A stretch of 64,000 nt of DNA from Prinia subflava (Eukaryota; Chordata; Aves; Passeriformes; Cisticolidae), in assembly GCF_021018805.1 (NCBI RefSeq), contig NC_086248.1, forward strand, positions 56,859,485-56,923,484, written 5' to 3'. Below the pieces are notes generated by a model. That model was not told the origin of the DNA. It was given only the letters and a program-made list of their open reading frames with translations, and did no database searches. Below are positions 48,501 to 61,900 of this stretch, one piece after another. The position numbers and the translations under genes are program-made. The number at the start of each line of letters is the position of its first letter. Within the stretch, counting starts at the first letter, position 1.

Positions 48501-51500
48501 TGCATTAGTGTGTGCACACACGTAAATGTGACTGTGTAATCAAGATCAGTGTTGTAATGAATATACAGAAAAGTGGGGAGAGAGGGGAGGGTGAATTAAT
48601 TGCATGTCAAACCTCAGTTCTGACTCTGCTAACTTTGAAGTACTGCACTCCCAAGCCTTAATGATCTTTTAATTTATACTTTAAATGATAACTTTTACCT
48701 TTTGATTATTCAAAAGATGGGCAACATTTGACACCAATAGTTTACGTTTAAGAAAAGTAATTGAAAAGATGCAAATGCCTTTACTAAACAGATATGCAGA
48801 AACGCCCATTTGCGTTAAGCACAGGTAAAGTGAACAAGCATATTAATATAGGCAAAGCTTCACTAACCACACTTATTTATATTTTAGGCACTTGTTCATC
48901 ATGAAGATCAGCATTTACTCCTCATATTCATATCTGATCATATTAAAGCTACTGGAATACTTCAATGGCATTGCAAGAGAACTGCAGCTAGAGCAAAGAT
49001 AGGGATGAGTTCTCTGAAACCTCTTCAGAAACACTTATGCTGTTTCAGCACTTCTATACTTTTCAGTACTTCAGAAACCTCTGTACTTTGGGACTGAAAG
49101 AAAATACAGCTTCATATTATATTCAAAATACAGCTTCTATCACTTAGACACTCATACCTTTTCCACACGAAGGAAAGCCTCAGAGGCGAGTACTGTTAAA
49201 GAAAAAAAGTAATGGTTCTGCACTACTGTCTTCTGACAGTCAAAATAAACCTTTGGCTGGGAAAGTGATATGACACCTTCATTTGATCTTATTTTAAGAT
49301 TCTAAGAGCTATGGCAGTCCCTTTATGTTAAGTCCATATCAAGATTCATTATGTTATTTCTACTTTCGAAAATCAGCATTGTGGCATTTGTACCTTCCTA
49401 TGGATTTGGTTGTTGCTGTTGAACAGAGTTTTGTTGCAGTATGGTAACTAGGCATTTCGTTACACAAAAAGTCTTGTGTAAGTTTCTGCAGGGATCCAAG
49501 AATGAATGGTCAGGTTTCATTTTTCAGTGTGGCAAGGATGACATTAGTAGCTCCAGGATTTCTGCCTAGAAAAAGTCTCAGTATTTCATGGGAGAGACTA
49601 AAATGTGTAAAGCACAAAGAGCTGAACTAGGGAATCCATTAACCTACTCAGTAGGTGGAGTATCAAATCCCTCCTCATCATCAGACATGTCCAGTACCAC
49701 CTACCTGCCAAGAACATTTCTGCATTCACATTAAAAAACAAATGCCTTTAGATGCCATTCCCAGCCCATCCCACATACAAGCCCAGTCAACATGGGCTAA
49801 ATCCAAAGCTTTGCCAAGGGAAAGGCTAACAGCAAAACAATATAGCATCCAACTCGGGCCTTCTCCACTAACTGGGCCCATCCAAAGTTTGTGCATCTAA
49901 AAAGGAAGAAAGAAGTTCTCTTTAGGAAATCACACTTGCCTTTCAGGCTCAGTCCATTTGAGGTAAAAACTTGCTCATTTGTTCAAGCAATGCACATTCA
50001 CTTTCCTGTTACCACTATTTACTGACAGATTAGAATATTTCAGGTTTCAGTCCCACCATTTTACACAGACTACAGCACTTACACTGAACACGTCTGCATT
50101 GGAGAACAATTTGAAGTAACTTGAAAATTATGTAAAATATGAGCTCGCAACAGCATAAAATTGCCTATTTACAAATTGCATCTCTGGTAAAAAATGCAGA
50201 CTCTAAACATAACCTTAAATTCATTCTCTGTAAGACAAAATTAATTGTTAGTAGTTCATCTGGATGTGAAATGAGGAATATGAATAGGATCGTAACTGCT
50301 TTATGTAACTCTCCCTACCAGAGAGAAACAGTGAGTCATTTATCTTAATGACGCCAATATTCTGCCAAACATAAGATAAAACTTCACAGCATGGATAGAA
50401 AGTTCAGAAACCCATTCAGGCACCAAGAAAATTCTCTTCAGCTATCAGGAAAAGTAACTCATTTACTACGGAGTCAGACAAGGTTTACAAGGAGAGCAAT
50501 ATTTTTATTAGACTACCTGATACAGCTTCTTAGATCAATGGTTGAGCTAAGGCAAAGATATTACAGACTTTGATTTTCTCTGCAGCAGAAAGCACAACCT
50601 CACTTGCACCTTTGGGCAATCACAGGTTCGGGAGCATTCACCAATTGCATGACACACGTGAGACAGAGTGTTGTCCCACGACTGCATATGGAAGTGGTGG
50701 TGCAAAACCAGGACTGGCAAGACCTCCGACTCAAAATTGACACTGCAGGGCAGGAAGGCCAAACTGCACAGAGGCACAGGAGCACACAGTGTATGTACTA
50801 GAGCAGGTGAGATCCTCCATCCAGCTATTATCCTAGTCACACACACCACAGGTGCTGGTACCTCTTGCTGTAGGTATTTTCTGCAGTGGTAGAGAAGAGG
50901 CAAAGACATTGTTTTTGGGGTACTGCATGCCCTGACATGTGAGATTTAGTTAATCTTTCCTAATACCAAGTGTTATTTTGTAGCCAGCTACCCATGTTAT
51001 ACATATAAATACGCACTGCTTAAAGATAGATTAGCATTAGAAGGTCATAGACAGCTCAAAATAAAATTACACAAACCCAGCCCAGCTACCTCCTCCAAGG
51101 TCCCCACACACTTCATTGCAATATGTATGTGGGTTAATTTCAGCTGCTGTAACTCACTGATCTCCATTTAGCAACTTCTGGGGGTTTTCCTCTTTTTTTT
51201 TTTTTTAATGGCACATCAAAGACGTGGGCTTGTAGAGAAGTGATGTAAAACAACAACCCGAGAAAACAACCTAAATTAAGCATCTGTTCATATCACTGAG
51301 AAAAGAGGGGGAAAATCAGATGTGTTTTCCTTATGATAGTATTTTCAAAACCCACACAAACAGTGCATAACTCTTTAACCTTTCCAATGGATATTTAGGG
51401 GTTTTCCCCCTGCTGAAAGCCCTGTCTTGGGGACTGTTATCCTGCAAGCCTTAAATACTTAAATACAAGTCTCACATTTAAATATCTCATATCTTACTAG

Positions 51501-52013
51501 TGCTCTTTACCTGTTGTTCATTTCTATCACAGCACCAATCAAAAACGTCGAGGAGAGCCTCACTGTGAGACACAGCGTAGCACAACCCCAGCAAGTTCCT
51601 ATTGCGTCAAGAAAAATTGGCTGCTAGGGGAATTATTTACTAGTAAAATATTGTTGTAAGAACAGATCTTGCACCTTCAAAGAGTCCATGCGTTTTCTGC
51701 TGCTCGTGACAGGCAGTGAAGACACCTTCACAGGCAGGTGGGACTACTCATTTTCATCATGCAAGGGCATATAATGACATAAATCTACACGGATTCTGGG
51801 AGAACTTCTTTCATAGGCACACATCAAGACATATAGCCAGAGCTCCCAAGCAATCTTTTGCCTTTCTTTTGCTCGTTGGAGGAGCTGCAATAGCTCCTCT
51901 ATCGAGGAACTGCAGTAGTGATACTGCAGGGTGTGTACTATACCCTGGTGGCTTGTTCCCTCAGCTATAGTCGATCAGTTTGGGATTCCTTCCATGCTTT
52001 CACTGTCTCTTCC
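42549..52013. other. Intergenic sequence, little recognisable
   Basis: AT-rich, no convincing exon on either strand, no RNA gene seen. A T-rich run lies at about 51190-51206. Around 46670-46720 the words TCAATGGGAGTAATCATGTG and AATAACACACGCAGGTTTCA resemble an old amniote repeat, but only weakly. AHI1 is the expected next gene, convergent with MYB in mammals, but none of its exons could be identified here. Confidence 0.5.
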
Positions 52014-52045
52014 AAAAGAAAAAAAAAAAAAAGAAAAAAAAAAGA

Positions 52046-52072
<27 letters not shown>
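52014..52072. repeat. A-rich simple tract
   Basis: About 59 bp nearly all A with a few G, followed by an AAGAAAGGAAGG purine stretch. It generates artefactual poly-Lys/poly-Phe frames. It could be an old retroposon tail, but no element body was recognised before it. Confidence 0.85.
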
Positions 52073-52076
<4 letters not shown>

Positions 52077-52683
52077 AAGAAAGAAAGGAAGGAGGCAAAA
52101 AGGGAAAAATTTCTCAGACTATTTCTTTCACATGGAGACCATGTGCAGCCTGCTTCCTGCTTTGCCATGTTCTGTGGCAATCACTTTGATCCCTGGGGAC
52201 GTGAGACGGAAGTTGGTCTTCACAATTTAATTTTTTTATAGATAGCAAAGTCCATCCTTCCACCTGCATCCAAAGCACTGAGGCAGCTGGCAGAACAAAG
52301 CAGGAGAGAAAAATAGTTGACCAGAATCTATCTGAAATTGCCAGCATACAGGTGCAGCCTTGTTTTTCATCTCTGTTGCAGCAGTCCCCAGTGACTGTCA
52401 ATGTTTTACTGAGGCTAATTAACCCTTTTTTGCCTAGAAAAGATCGGAATAAAAAAACAACCAAAAAAAACCCACCAAAAACCTAAAAGCTATCTGGACT
52501 AGAATAAAATTACATGAGTAGAGGAATGCAAGAATCACATCTAGTTCAGAACTGTGCTACAAATAAAAAGGTTGCTATGCAAGTAAAAATACCCTGCAAT
52601 CTGTGGGGAAAATTTCCATCTTTTGATTGCTGAGACAGCTCCAAGGTTAGCATGTTACTTCTAACACCTGAACAAGGTGGTAA

Positions 52684-52846
52684 AGATAAACTAAGAAATC
52701 ACTCAAGAAGCACCGTCAAGAGTAAAGGAGTAATTGTTAAGCAAGGAATAGTAAAACTGAACAATAAACTTGGATAAGCACTGTAGACGGGAAGTCAGCA
52801 AATCTAAACAACTGAAATAAAAGATAAGACTTTGAGGGTAGATAAG
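52684..52846 (+). promoter_or_regulatory. Cluster of GATA-factor motifs
   Basis: Four same-strand motifs in 163 bp: AGATAAA (52684), GGATAAG (52772-52778), and two perfect AGATAAGA sites (from 52822 and 52840) only 18 bp apart. AGATAAG is the preferred GATA1/2/3 site. The cluster lies 13 kb beyond the MYB poly(A) signal and could be a haematopoietic enhancer. Function is inferred from motifs only. Confidence 0.3.
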
Positions 52847-55800
52847 AATTCCCAAAGCTGCAGTTTGGCTGAGCCGTCCACATTAAACATTCCTCCAGAT
52901 CCTCAAGGAGAAGCGGTGGCAAAGGAGCCTTATGAGGAAATTCGAGTGCAAAAGGCAGGACTGTTCCCTGCAATGTGGTGCCTCGTGCTCCTTCTCTGGC
53001 TGGTTGTTCGAGTCCTAAACTACAGACTTCCACTACTACCCTGAGGAGATGATCCCATAATCCCAATGTTAAGATTTTTCCATTTACATGTAGCGCAAGT
53101 TTTGCTTCTCATTTTCATCTCATTCCTGCTATTTATATCTCCTTCCATTAAAAAGAAAATGTCCATCGTTACCATTTGAGTATTACACATATTTGCCTCC
53201 TTTTCACTCTCTAGCTAAGCAGCTGTCATTAACAAGGGTGTATTTAGTTCTCTGACAGCCTCTGTGGAATCCACCCCTCAGTGAAGGGTCCTTCCAGCCC
53301 TCCAGGACCAGGCTCACTGCAGTGGCTGCCGAGAGGGAAAGGTCCTTGTTTTTTACTTCCATCACCTGATACCTCAAAATGCCCCTCTCAAAATGCACTG
53401 GGCTTTTTTCCCCTTCTCCAGTCACATGCTGAGTGCATGTCTAACCTTACAAGCAGTGCAGTTTTTTTCCTTGCAGAAAAGTTTATTTGGTCCAAGTTAC
53501 TTTTCCCCCAACATCAGTTTTTCCATAGCAACTTGAATTAGAACTAACCATCCCTCTGATTTGTCACAAATTCTGACAGCTGCCTACCCACCACTGAAAG
53601 CTGAGTGATGGCAGGACAGAGAAGTCAAACACTCAGGCAACATCTGGGCTTGTTTTTACCTTCAGTCTTTGGTGCCTCAGCTTTCAGGGTGGAGAGTTTG
53701 TAAGGATGCTCTGCAGCTGCTCTTCAGCTGTGACAAACCCAGACTTAGCTCTGCCAAAGCCTTTGTAGCTGTAAATAAGGCAGTTTTGATAGACAGAGAA
53801 TAATGCATAGGTCTGGGAGGAAAGAAAGGAAAATGGGGGACAAATGCTCAGTTATGCTGGTACAGCAGGAGTTCAGCGCCAGTGTCAGAGCTACTGAGCC
53901 CTCCTGATTCACCCCAAACAGGCCAGCTCAAAACACCTCACCAGCCCGGAGCTGGGGATCCTTGAGCTGCAGTCACACTCCTGGCCCCCAGCGAAACCAC
54001 CCAGTCTGGCCCCGAGGAGCAGCGCCAGGGAAAGCCATGCCTCCAGACCCAGGAGCCACGAGCCTGCCCGGGGCTGGAGCTGCTGGAACGCCGGGCGTGA
54101 TGCAACCCTTTGGCAACCATCGGCTGCGCTGCAGGAGCGCTCGCCTGGCCGTGCCAGGGGTGCCTTCTCTACCCCTCGCTTTGGAGAATGCCATGTGCAG
54201 ACTCAGTGAAAGGGAAAACATTTCCCTTGCCAGGAGACTGCAACAGCAAGTCTTGGATGTTCTGCTGGCTGTAAAAATAGAAAACACTGGTGGTGGTAGA
54301 GATGCCCAGTTTCTTCAGACCTCTCAGTTCCTCACACGATGTTTTCTAAAAGTCTTACCTGAATCTTCCTCACTGCAGTTCAATTCTATTCCCTCTTTTT
54401 CAATCAGCAAAATCATGGAGAATAGCTTGATGTTTTCCTCTTTGCAGCAATGTTAATAGTATTAACAGATAATAACCCTCAAATGAAACGGAATGAGATT
54501 TAGAAATATCAGCCATTTAGGAGCCTTCAGCTGAAAGGGAGCTGAAGTATGACAAAACCTGCTCTTTTAAGTGTAGTATTTCGGGATTTAACTGGATTCA
54601 CACTGTTAAATGGAAATTCCACAGCAAATGGAATTCTAGGCTTGCAAAACAACTTCCTCCCATTTATAAATCGTATCACTTTGCATATATTTGAATGGTC
54701 AAACATCTATTTAGTCCTTGGAATTATTTGTTCTTTCATTAATGGAGACTAGATGAAAGCTGCAGATAACAGCTAATAGTGACTGAACATAAAGTAAAAC
54801 CCCTTTTATTGTACAGGCTCTGCAGCCCGAGCACCATGGCAATAATCTAATGATGCCAAAACTTGGATGCCCTTCAAATGCTCCAGAACAATAGGTGCTG
54901 CCAGCATGACCCACACGAGGCACCAGCGGCTGAGGAGCCAGGCTCCGAGGTTGCACTTTAACTCTGTGGCCGTGGCAGCGCCCCAGGGGCACCCTGGAAG
55001 GGCTGTGCCTGCACAGAGCTGGGCAAGGGGCCAGCCCTGCTCAGGCCCAGCCTCTGGGGCTCCTGCTTTAGACCCTCTGAAGTCCAGCTGCCAGAACTCA
55101 GGCAGAGGTAAATCGGAATCTTCGTCAGGGTATTCCAGAGCAGGGAAGCCCAGCAGCTCCCAGAGACTCCAGCAAGGCTTGCCCAGCAGTGAACCTCAAA
55201 ATCATCTCTGTTTGCAGAACTTCCCCATTTTAAAGTTGGCAGGGGCTCAGTCTGGGTGTGGGATGTGAGACAAAAGTTGCCCCTAGAGCTGCTCCAGCAC
55301 TTTGGAGCCTTCTCAGGGACAAGCGTGCAGCACACTGTGGACAATTAAATGCACTGATTATGTGCACTCAGCTGTGCATCAGCAACTCCTTTAGAAAAAA
55401 TGTCCAGCTTCCGTCATTTGACACCAAAACCCAAATTATTTGAATGGCTGGTGGGATTATTCAATGTATGTGCCGTAAAATCCACGTGCACTCTATGTAG
55501 CATGAAACTAAAACACCGATGGAGAAAATACATTTTACTGGCAGGCAAAAAGTGATTTCTCAGACTAGTACTTGGAGTAGATTTGGTGCTTTGAGACAGT
55601 TTGTGGGAATGGGAAAGGGTAGGAAAAATAACAAAAGCAAAACCTGGTAATATGGTGTAATTAATTTCCTGACCATTATTTCCCTCCTGTTCACCAAGTG
55701 GTTACATTCATAGAGTACCTAATTTCCTGAACAGAAATCTTGTTAATTCTGAATTGTGGAGAAAGAGTCTCCCACGAAGAAAAAATGTGAGAACATTACA

Positions 55801-57399
55801 AACCATTCACCAACTGAGATCACAAAAGAAGGGAAATGGACAGGGAAAAGGCCAAGTTCTTCACCAGTGAGACATTTCCAGCCATGCCACAGTATTTATT
55901 TTACTTAAACATACGGCTCAGTGAATTAATGAAATGAAGGTGCAGAGGTGAGGACCTACCAGAAATACTGTCCTCTACCTGCTGTCATCAAACAAGTCTG
56001 CATATTTTTCAAAAGGCTAAGTGGTCACAGCTTTTATAAGTCCTGTTTTGAAGTAAAGATACTTCCACTCCTTAATGAGAGAGTGCTTACAATTGAGATA
56101 AATACTGGATTTGCTGCATGACCCTCCTATCTATTGGTAGGACATTATTATCTCATGTTCTGTAAAATAAGCAGGCTCTCCTCAACTACTTTTTAACACA
56201 TTTCTGTTTTGTTATCAAAGCAAGACACCATCATATGTGCTGGGCAGGCATTCCTGTTTGTAGAGGACAGAAACTTGGGTCTTCTTCTTGCCAGCTTATC
56301 CAGCATTCATCTTTTCTCTCTGTTTTGATGGTAATTATCACTTTTGAATGCAAGAAACCTGAGGGGAGAAGTAACCTCTCTTTCCTTGCCATGGAACATA
56401 CTTCAAGGCTTTCAGTTTTTCTGGCCAGACTCCCATTCCAGATTTTTGGAGCTCCAGTGGAGCTTGCTCTACTATTATAGCTGCCAGCAGAGTGTATTGT
56501 AATAAGTTACAGTGTCCAACTACAGCTGAGTAATTCACCTTTACAAACAAAGGCCTTTTCCAGAGCTTTTTCCTCTCCTGCCTGATGGTGCCAGCCCCAA
56601 AAATAAAATAATCAAAATTGCCTTTCCAAGCCGTAAGAATGAAAAACATGATTTTACAGAAGTACTTAATCCCCAAACCCTCAAAACTTAGTCTCACCAT
56701 AAATACAGACTACCTTTCAACTAGTGAGTCCTAGGTATGTGACAGCTAAACTTTTAAGATTCTGCTTGAGGACTGGACATTGTCAAGACAGTCTTACACA
56801 GATTAACTCTCAGGCTGTCCATGGGACAAATATTAGTATCTTCAGCTAAAGACAGGGAAATTGAAGTGGAGGTTCAATTTACTCAAGGTCATGCCATAAA
56901 TCACTGAAGAAGCACAATTAAAACTGAATAGCCATGGGCTCATGAGTTCTGGAGAAAGAGTCAGGGTCAGGATTTTTGATCCAGCTAGAGGTTTATGACA
57001 GAGGAGATAATGAATAAAACATTTTCACTGCAATTTTCTTCTCAAAGAATGGTTGTTATGAATCAGCACTGATCTAAGTGAGTCTTACAGATGCTATTCT
57101 AGAGGAGGAAAAAGGCAACTAATAATAGTAGACAGGACAAAGAGAAAGAAAGGAAATATATGATCATATAATTTAAATGGACCTAGATATACTTTTTTTC
57201 CTCCATCACACTGCTGTAAAATAAAACTAAACTTTTCCATGAGAGAGAAAAGAAATAATAGACAAACTTTGCTAATGAAATCACATTCAGATACCAAACA
57301 GAGCCGCCTCATTTCTTGCTTTCTGTAAAAACCTTAAGCATCCCTATTGTGTCTCCCAATCCTTAACTCTTCTACACAAACAATTCCAATCCCTTGCAC
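52847..57399. other. Intergenic sequence, no gene seen
   Basis: No exon recognised. Small GC-richer patches occur at 53940-54180 and 54900-55080 and raise chance open frames (164 codons at 53962-54456 +), with no similarity to any family. Nothing else stands out. Confidence 0.5.
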
Positions 57400-58170
57400 A
57401 TTTTTTGTAGGTTTCTAAATCTCTTGTCATGCCCACTGCTGTTCTCTGAACCATATTCAGAGTGTCTGCCAGATCCAGCATGCAGTGCCCAAAACTAAAG
57501 CAAAGTATTCCTGCTGAAGTTTCACCAGCCTAACTTGGGAAGAAGTAACAATCTTCTGATCTTACACACTCCACCTCTGCTGATATCTCTCAGGTGACCT
57601 TTTTTTCCAAACAGACATAAGTGTGCAAATGATTCACTTAGTTTGCCTTTGAACCTGTCACCTTTCATATTTTTCTGCAATGAAACTGAAAAGCCAATTT
57701 ATATTTTTGTCTTTGGTTCTTTTTTCCTCTTGCACAAATTTCATTGGCTCCTATTTTACCGATTTGCACCATTATTTCCCTTTTCTGACATAATTTTTAA
57801 TTCTGATCATGACCTACAAGCAGCCTGCAAACTCCTGGTGTCACGCACACATTTTATAAATACAACTACATCATCCAGCTCATTAATGGAAATAGTGAAT
57901 AGAAGTGACAGAGAACTGACCCCAGGGACCTCACTTGCAATATCTCCCTGGTATGATAACTAAATTTGGATAACTCTTTTTTGAATGCAGCTTTTCTTTT
58001 TTAATTAGTTATGCACCAACTCCTTGTGATAGTTGACCATATTTCCCCCAATTTGGCAATAAAAAACATCATATAAGACAGTATCAAAAATTTTACTGAA
58101 ATCAAAAGTCATGTCACTTATTATGCACTCTTATTCACTTAGACTGCCAAATAAATGAGTTCATTTGAAC
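57400..58170 (-). mobile_element. Decayed CR1/L3-like LINE, antisense
   Basis: Several words match, in order, the reverse strand of an ancient CR1/L3-type LINE known across amniotes: TCATCCAGCTCATTAATGGA (about 57869), ATAGTGAATAGAA, ACTGACCCCAGGGACC, GTTATGCACCAACTCC, and TTTTACTGAAATCAAA (about 58091). The upstream part (GTGCCCAAAACTAAAGCAAA, GAAGTTTCACCAGCC) fits a more 5' portion of the same antisense element. It is full of stops and indels, so coding capacity is gone. Boundaries are approximate. Confidence 0.6.
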
Positions 58171-58799
58171 ATCCAACATCAGTATTTTTCATAGAAAGAT
58201 TTTACCCCAAAATAATCTTTAAATAAGCACAGAATTTCTTTGTGAAAAACTACCAATATTTTCAATATTTCCTATGATAATGTAATCTTATTCTTTTCAA
58301 AATTTGTAAAATCACTGCTGGCATTTTTTAGTAAGTACTGATAAAATATATCTAATGAATTAGGTCATTGAGTACTTAGGCACAAGTTTCAGATTAAAGT
58401 CAACTAAACTGATTTCAGTTGAAACTCTAGAAAACAGCTGTAAATTAAATTCAGCAAAGTGGAAACAAATAATTATTTCAAGATCTTTTGACAGAGCGTT
58501 TTCTTGGTTTTCAGACAGCACTAAGAACCCAGACCACAACTTTAAATTGAAATTTCCAAAGCATTTCCAAATGCTTTTCCTCCTAGAGCAGATACTTCTT
58601 AGGACAGAATAAGCAAAAACTACTTCTACTCACATCTTTCTAGTCAAAAAAAGTCATCATGATAGTGGCAAATCAGCAGCCAACCTGCCTACACAAAAGA
58701 GCCAACCTTCAAAAGGCCCGACATAAAACAAGGCAGCTATACCAATATTTGCACAGATTTTTCCAGGAGTGAGGAAGTTCTTTGAGCTACAGGAGGCAC
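58171..58799. other. Intergenic sequence, no feature seen
   Basis: AT-rich DNA with nothing recognised beyond possible continuation of the decayed LINE. Confidence 0.5.
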
Positions 58800-58935
58800 G
58801 AGTGCCTGAAGAAGTGAGTCACCCCGGGGATGGACGGCAGGGTGTCCGTCAGAGAGATAAGCGGCGCTTGGTGCCCGGGCAGCTGGCACGCTGCCACCCA
58901 TCCCATTTCTCCATTTCAGCTGGAGTTTTACACAG
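58800..58935. promoter_or_regulatory. AP-1/NF-E2 plus GATA motif module in a CpG-containing patch
   Basis: A perfect TGAGTCA (58815-58821) is followed 33 bp later by AGATAAG (58855-58861), with an inverted repeat GACGG/CCGTC between them and local CpG enrichment unlike the flanks. NF-E2 and GATA sites at this kind of spacing are typical of erythroid and myeloid enhancers. The motifs are seen; enhancer function is inferred. Confidence 0.3.
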
Positions 58936-61900
58936 GAGGCAGGAGGCCAGCAGGGAGCTGAGGGCAGCTGGGAGGGAGAATGGGAGCAGCACCACAAATT
59001 GCATGTCCTTCCAGGAGTCCTTAATCCCGTGTGACATGTGCCACTGCTTACAAATCTGCGTAGAGCCAGGCCTGTTTTCCACACTGCTGCACTGTGCAGA
59101 GAGACTGCCAGTGCCCTGCTCAAGCACTTCTCTGCTGGTATTGCACAGGTTCAAATGGCAGCAAATTCTCTTTTCCTCTCTCTGGCTGAGTTCTTATTCA
59201 CTTTCAGGATTCAATCTGACCCTGTGAGATGTATTTATGACAAGAAACTCCAATTCACACCAGAACTCTGCAAGTAAGCTTAACCAGCATTCAGCTACAG
59301 GCACAAACACATGCATCTTCAATTTGGAAGTTGTGCTGGTCCATTGTTGGGTCCTAAGAAAGCAAGTATCTAAATTTAGCTAATTCCAATCCTAGGAAAA
59401 TATGGCAATGTTCTGGAAAAACATACCAACAGTTCAAATAAATTAGGAATAGATTTCTTCAATTATACAAATTTCCAATATGTTTTACCATACATTAAAA
59501 AAAAAAAAAGGAACAAAAACATTAAAAAAAAAAAAAAGAAAAAGAAAAAAAGAAAAAAGAAAAAAGAAAAAAGATAACCCAAAACATTCACAGATGTTAC
59601 AGCACTGTTTGTAGCGTGGGAAACTGGTGGAGTTTAAATGACTCAATGAAGTAACCTCAGCCTACAAAAAGACCAGACCTTGACAGTGTTTGACCAACGT
59701 CAGCTCCAATGTGCTGAACTAAGTCACTCTTTCCTCTCCTTGCAAAACGTGTCTTTAGAACAAGCAATCTGAGCTAAATGTTAGGTTTATCACCTTTGGT
59801 GGTAGGCCTTGTATGTACATTTAGGCTGGAAGATATTTGAGTCTTACAGCTTTCTTCTCCTAGTTATCATGGCTCAGGAGGAACATTTTGTGATGTTGGT
59901 GATGGCTGTCAGCATTACTTGTCCTGTACCACCTTCCGTTTCACTGGCATGAAAAAACAATCAATGCTAACCATTGTTAAAAGTATTAATTCTCCTGATG
60001 AAGCAAACTGAACAAAGCTGTTGCTGGATGATAGCACAAACCATCAGGAAATTGTATCTTAGACCATGTCTACACAGGTCTCTTCCTCCAACACAGAAAC
60101 TCAGAATAATCAATTATTTTCCTTGTGAATTCAGGCCACTCAGGGATCTAACTGGAGGCAGCCAAGTCTCTAATTCTTGTCCCACACATCTGATGTCAAA
60201 AACACTACTTCAAGTAAGTCTCAGCTAGAGCCAGGTGCCCAGGTTCCCAAACATGACTTGAAAACCCATACTATTGTGTTGACAAAGAGTACAAAGGGCA
60301 AAATGCCAGAGACACTGAAATCAAAGAGCTGCCATTGAGGCCTTTTTCTGCTTTCAGAGACAATCTAACCCTGACTGAAAGAATACAAGAAAAAACAACT
60401 GTAGCTACCACTTCAACTGAGTGTGAGGCAAAAGCGCCGTCTAGGGCTCCCAGCCTCCTTCCCAGTGCTGGCTCAGTGACCGGCACTCATCCCTGGGGAG
60501 CAGGAGCCTGAGCCCCGGCCCTGCCCAGTACCAGCCCCTGGGGAGGGTGCTCTGGGTGCCCCTACTCACAGGAGTGAGGGTGCTCTTGCTGACCCTAAGG
60601 GCAGCCCACCTCCTTCTCATCCAAACCTTTGGGTACAGGCAACAAATTAGGAGCTTTGGGGTCTAAACTGGGAGTCCAGCTTCTGGGATGTTTCCCATGG
60701 AGGATAGGGCCTGCAAGGTCCCATGAAGCTGTATCCTTGGGAAGCAAGCCAGCGCAGGGCCACGCGTTGCTCCACACCTTCTGTGTGCCTGTGCACATCC
60801 ACGGTGCATCACCAAGGAAAGCCACGCCGGGATGTTCGTGGCTCTGTAGCTCTGTCTCAGTTAACAGAAGAGCCATTTTCAGTCACCCTCCATTGCCACC
60901 TGGACCCCCTCAGCTCTGCTCGTGCTGTTGCTTAAGGAGGAGGGATGTCAGGAGCCCCTGACCACAATGCAGAGCACATTTACTGCCCCTTCTGCCCTTT
61001 CCCTGATGTCACTTTTTTATTATGACATTATACCAAACCACAATGGGGATTAACCACCCCCGTATAAGCTTATTATAGGCTTATGCAGGCTGCTGGAGCT
61101 TGGCTTTGGATGGCACTTATTTTAATGAGCCTCAGGCTGATGTCACTATTACACCCATGATTGTATATCCCCATCAAGCGCTAAAATGAATGCAGAACAT
61201 AACGTGAAGTTGCTTTATACAGTGTCTATACAAAGGTGTCAAAATCCTGATGACATACACCGAGAAAAAAAGCAGGCTGATGATGCAATGGCAAAATAAA
61301 AACGTTGAGGTGAAACTAAGGGAAAAATTATGGTCCATAAAAAACCAGCACTGCCAAGTGAGTAACACTTGGTGACGTTAACTACTTGCATGTACTCTGC
61401 ACGGCTCACCTGTAGCAATGGATATGCAAAGGCTTAACTTGTGCACATTAAAACATGCAGTGCAAGTAAGGGGGCAAACAAGCCTATTCTACTTACCAAA
61501 ATTTTGGGAGGGGAGAGAGAGGATTTTCTTCAAATTACACAGTTGTGCAGTGCTGAATTAGCTATGTTTAACTGTGGATTAATAGCAGGATGTTCAACAC
61601 TGAAGATAAGCCTGAGAAAAAGATGAAATTCAGTATTTATTTTACCTGAGAGCTGATGCAATGAACTTAGGATAAGAGCTGAATGCAAGGACAACCTGTT
61701 CTAGTCACCTCTGTAAGAACTAGGGACATTAAAAAACAGATTTGTGAAGAATCTGTACTAATTCTCTCTGCAACACACTGACAATTTCATTGGAACTCTT
61801 TCACTATTACTTGACAAAACCAAGAGTCTCAAACACGGGCAGAAAAACAAATATGGACTGACCAAGAAGAAAGTTAAAACAGCACTGAGCGTCTCAGCTC

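Noticed and set aside
53962..54456. 164-codon + strand open frame
   Set aside because: The first half is Pro/Gly/Ala-rich from local GC content and the second half is unrelated in composition; no similarity recognised.
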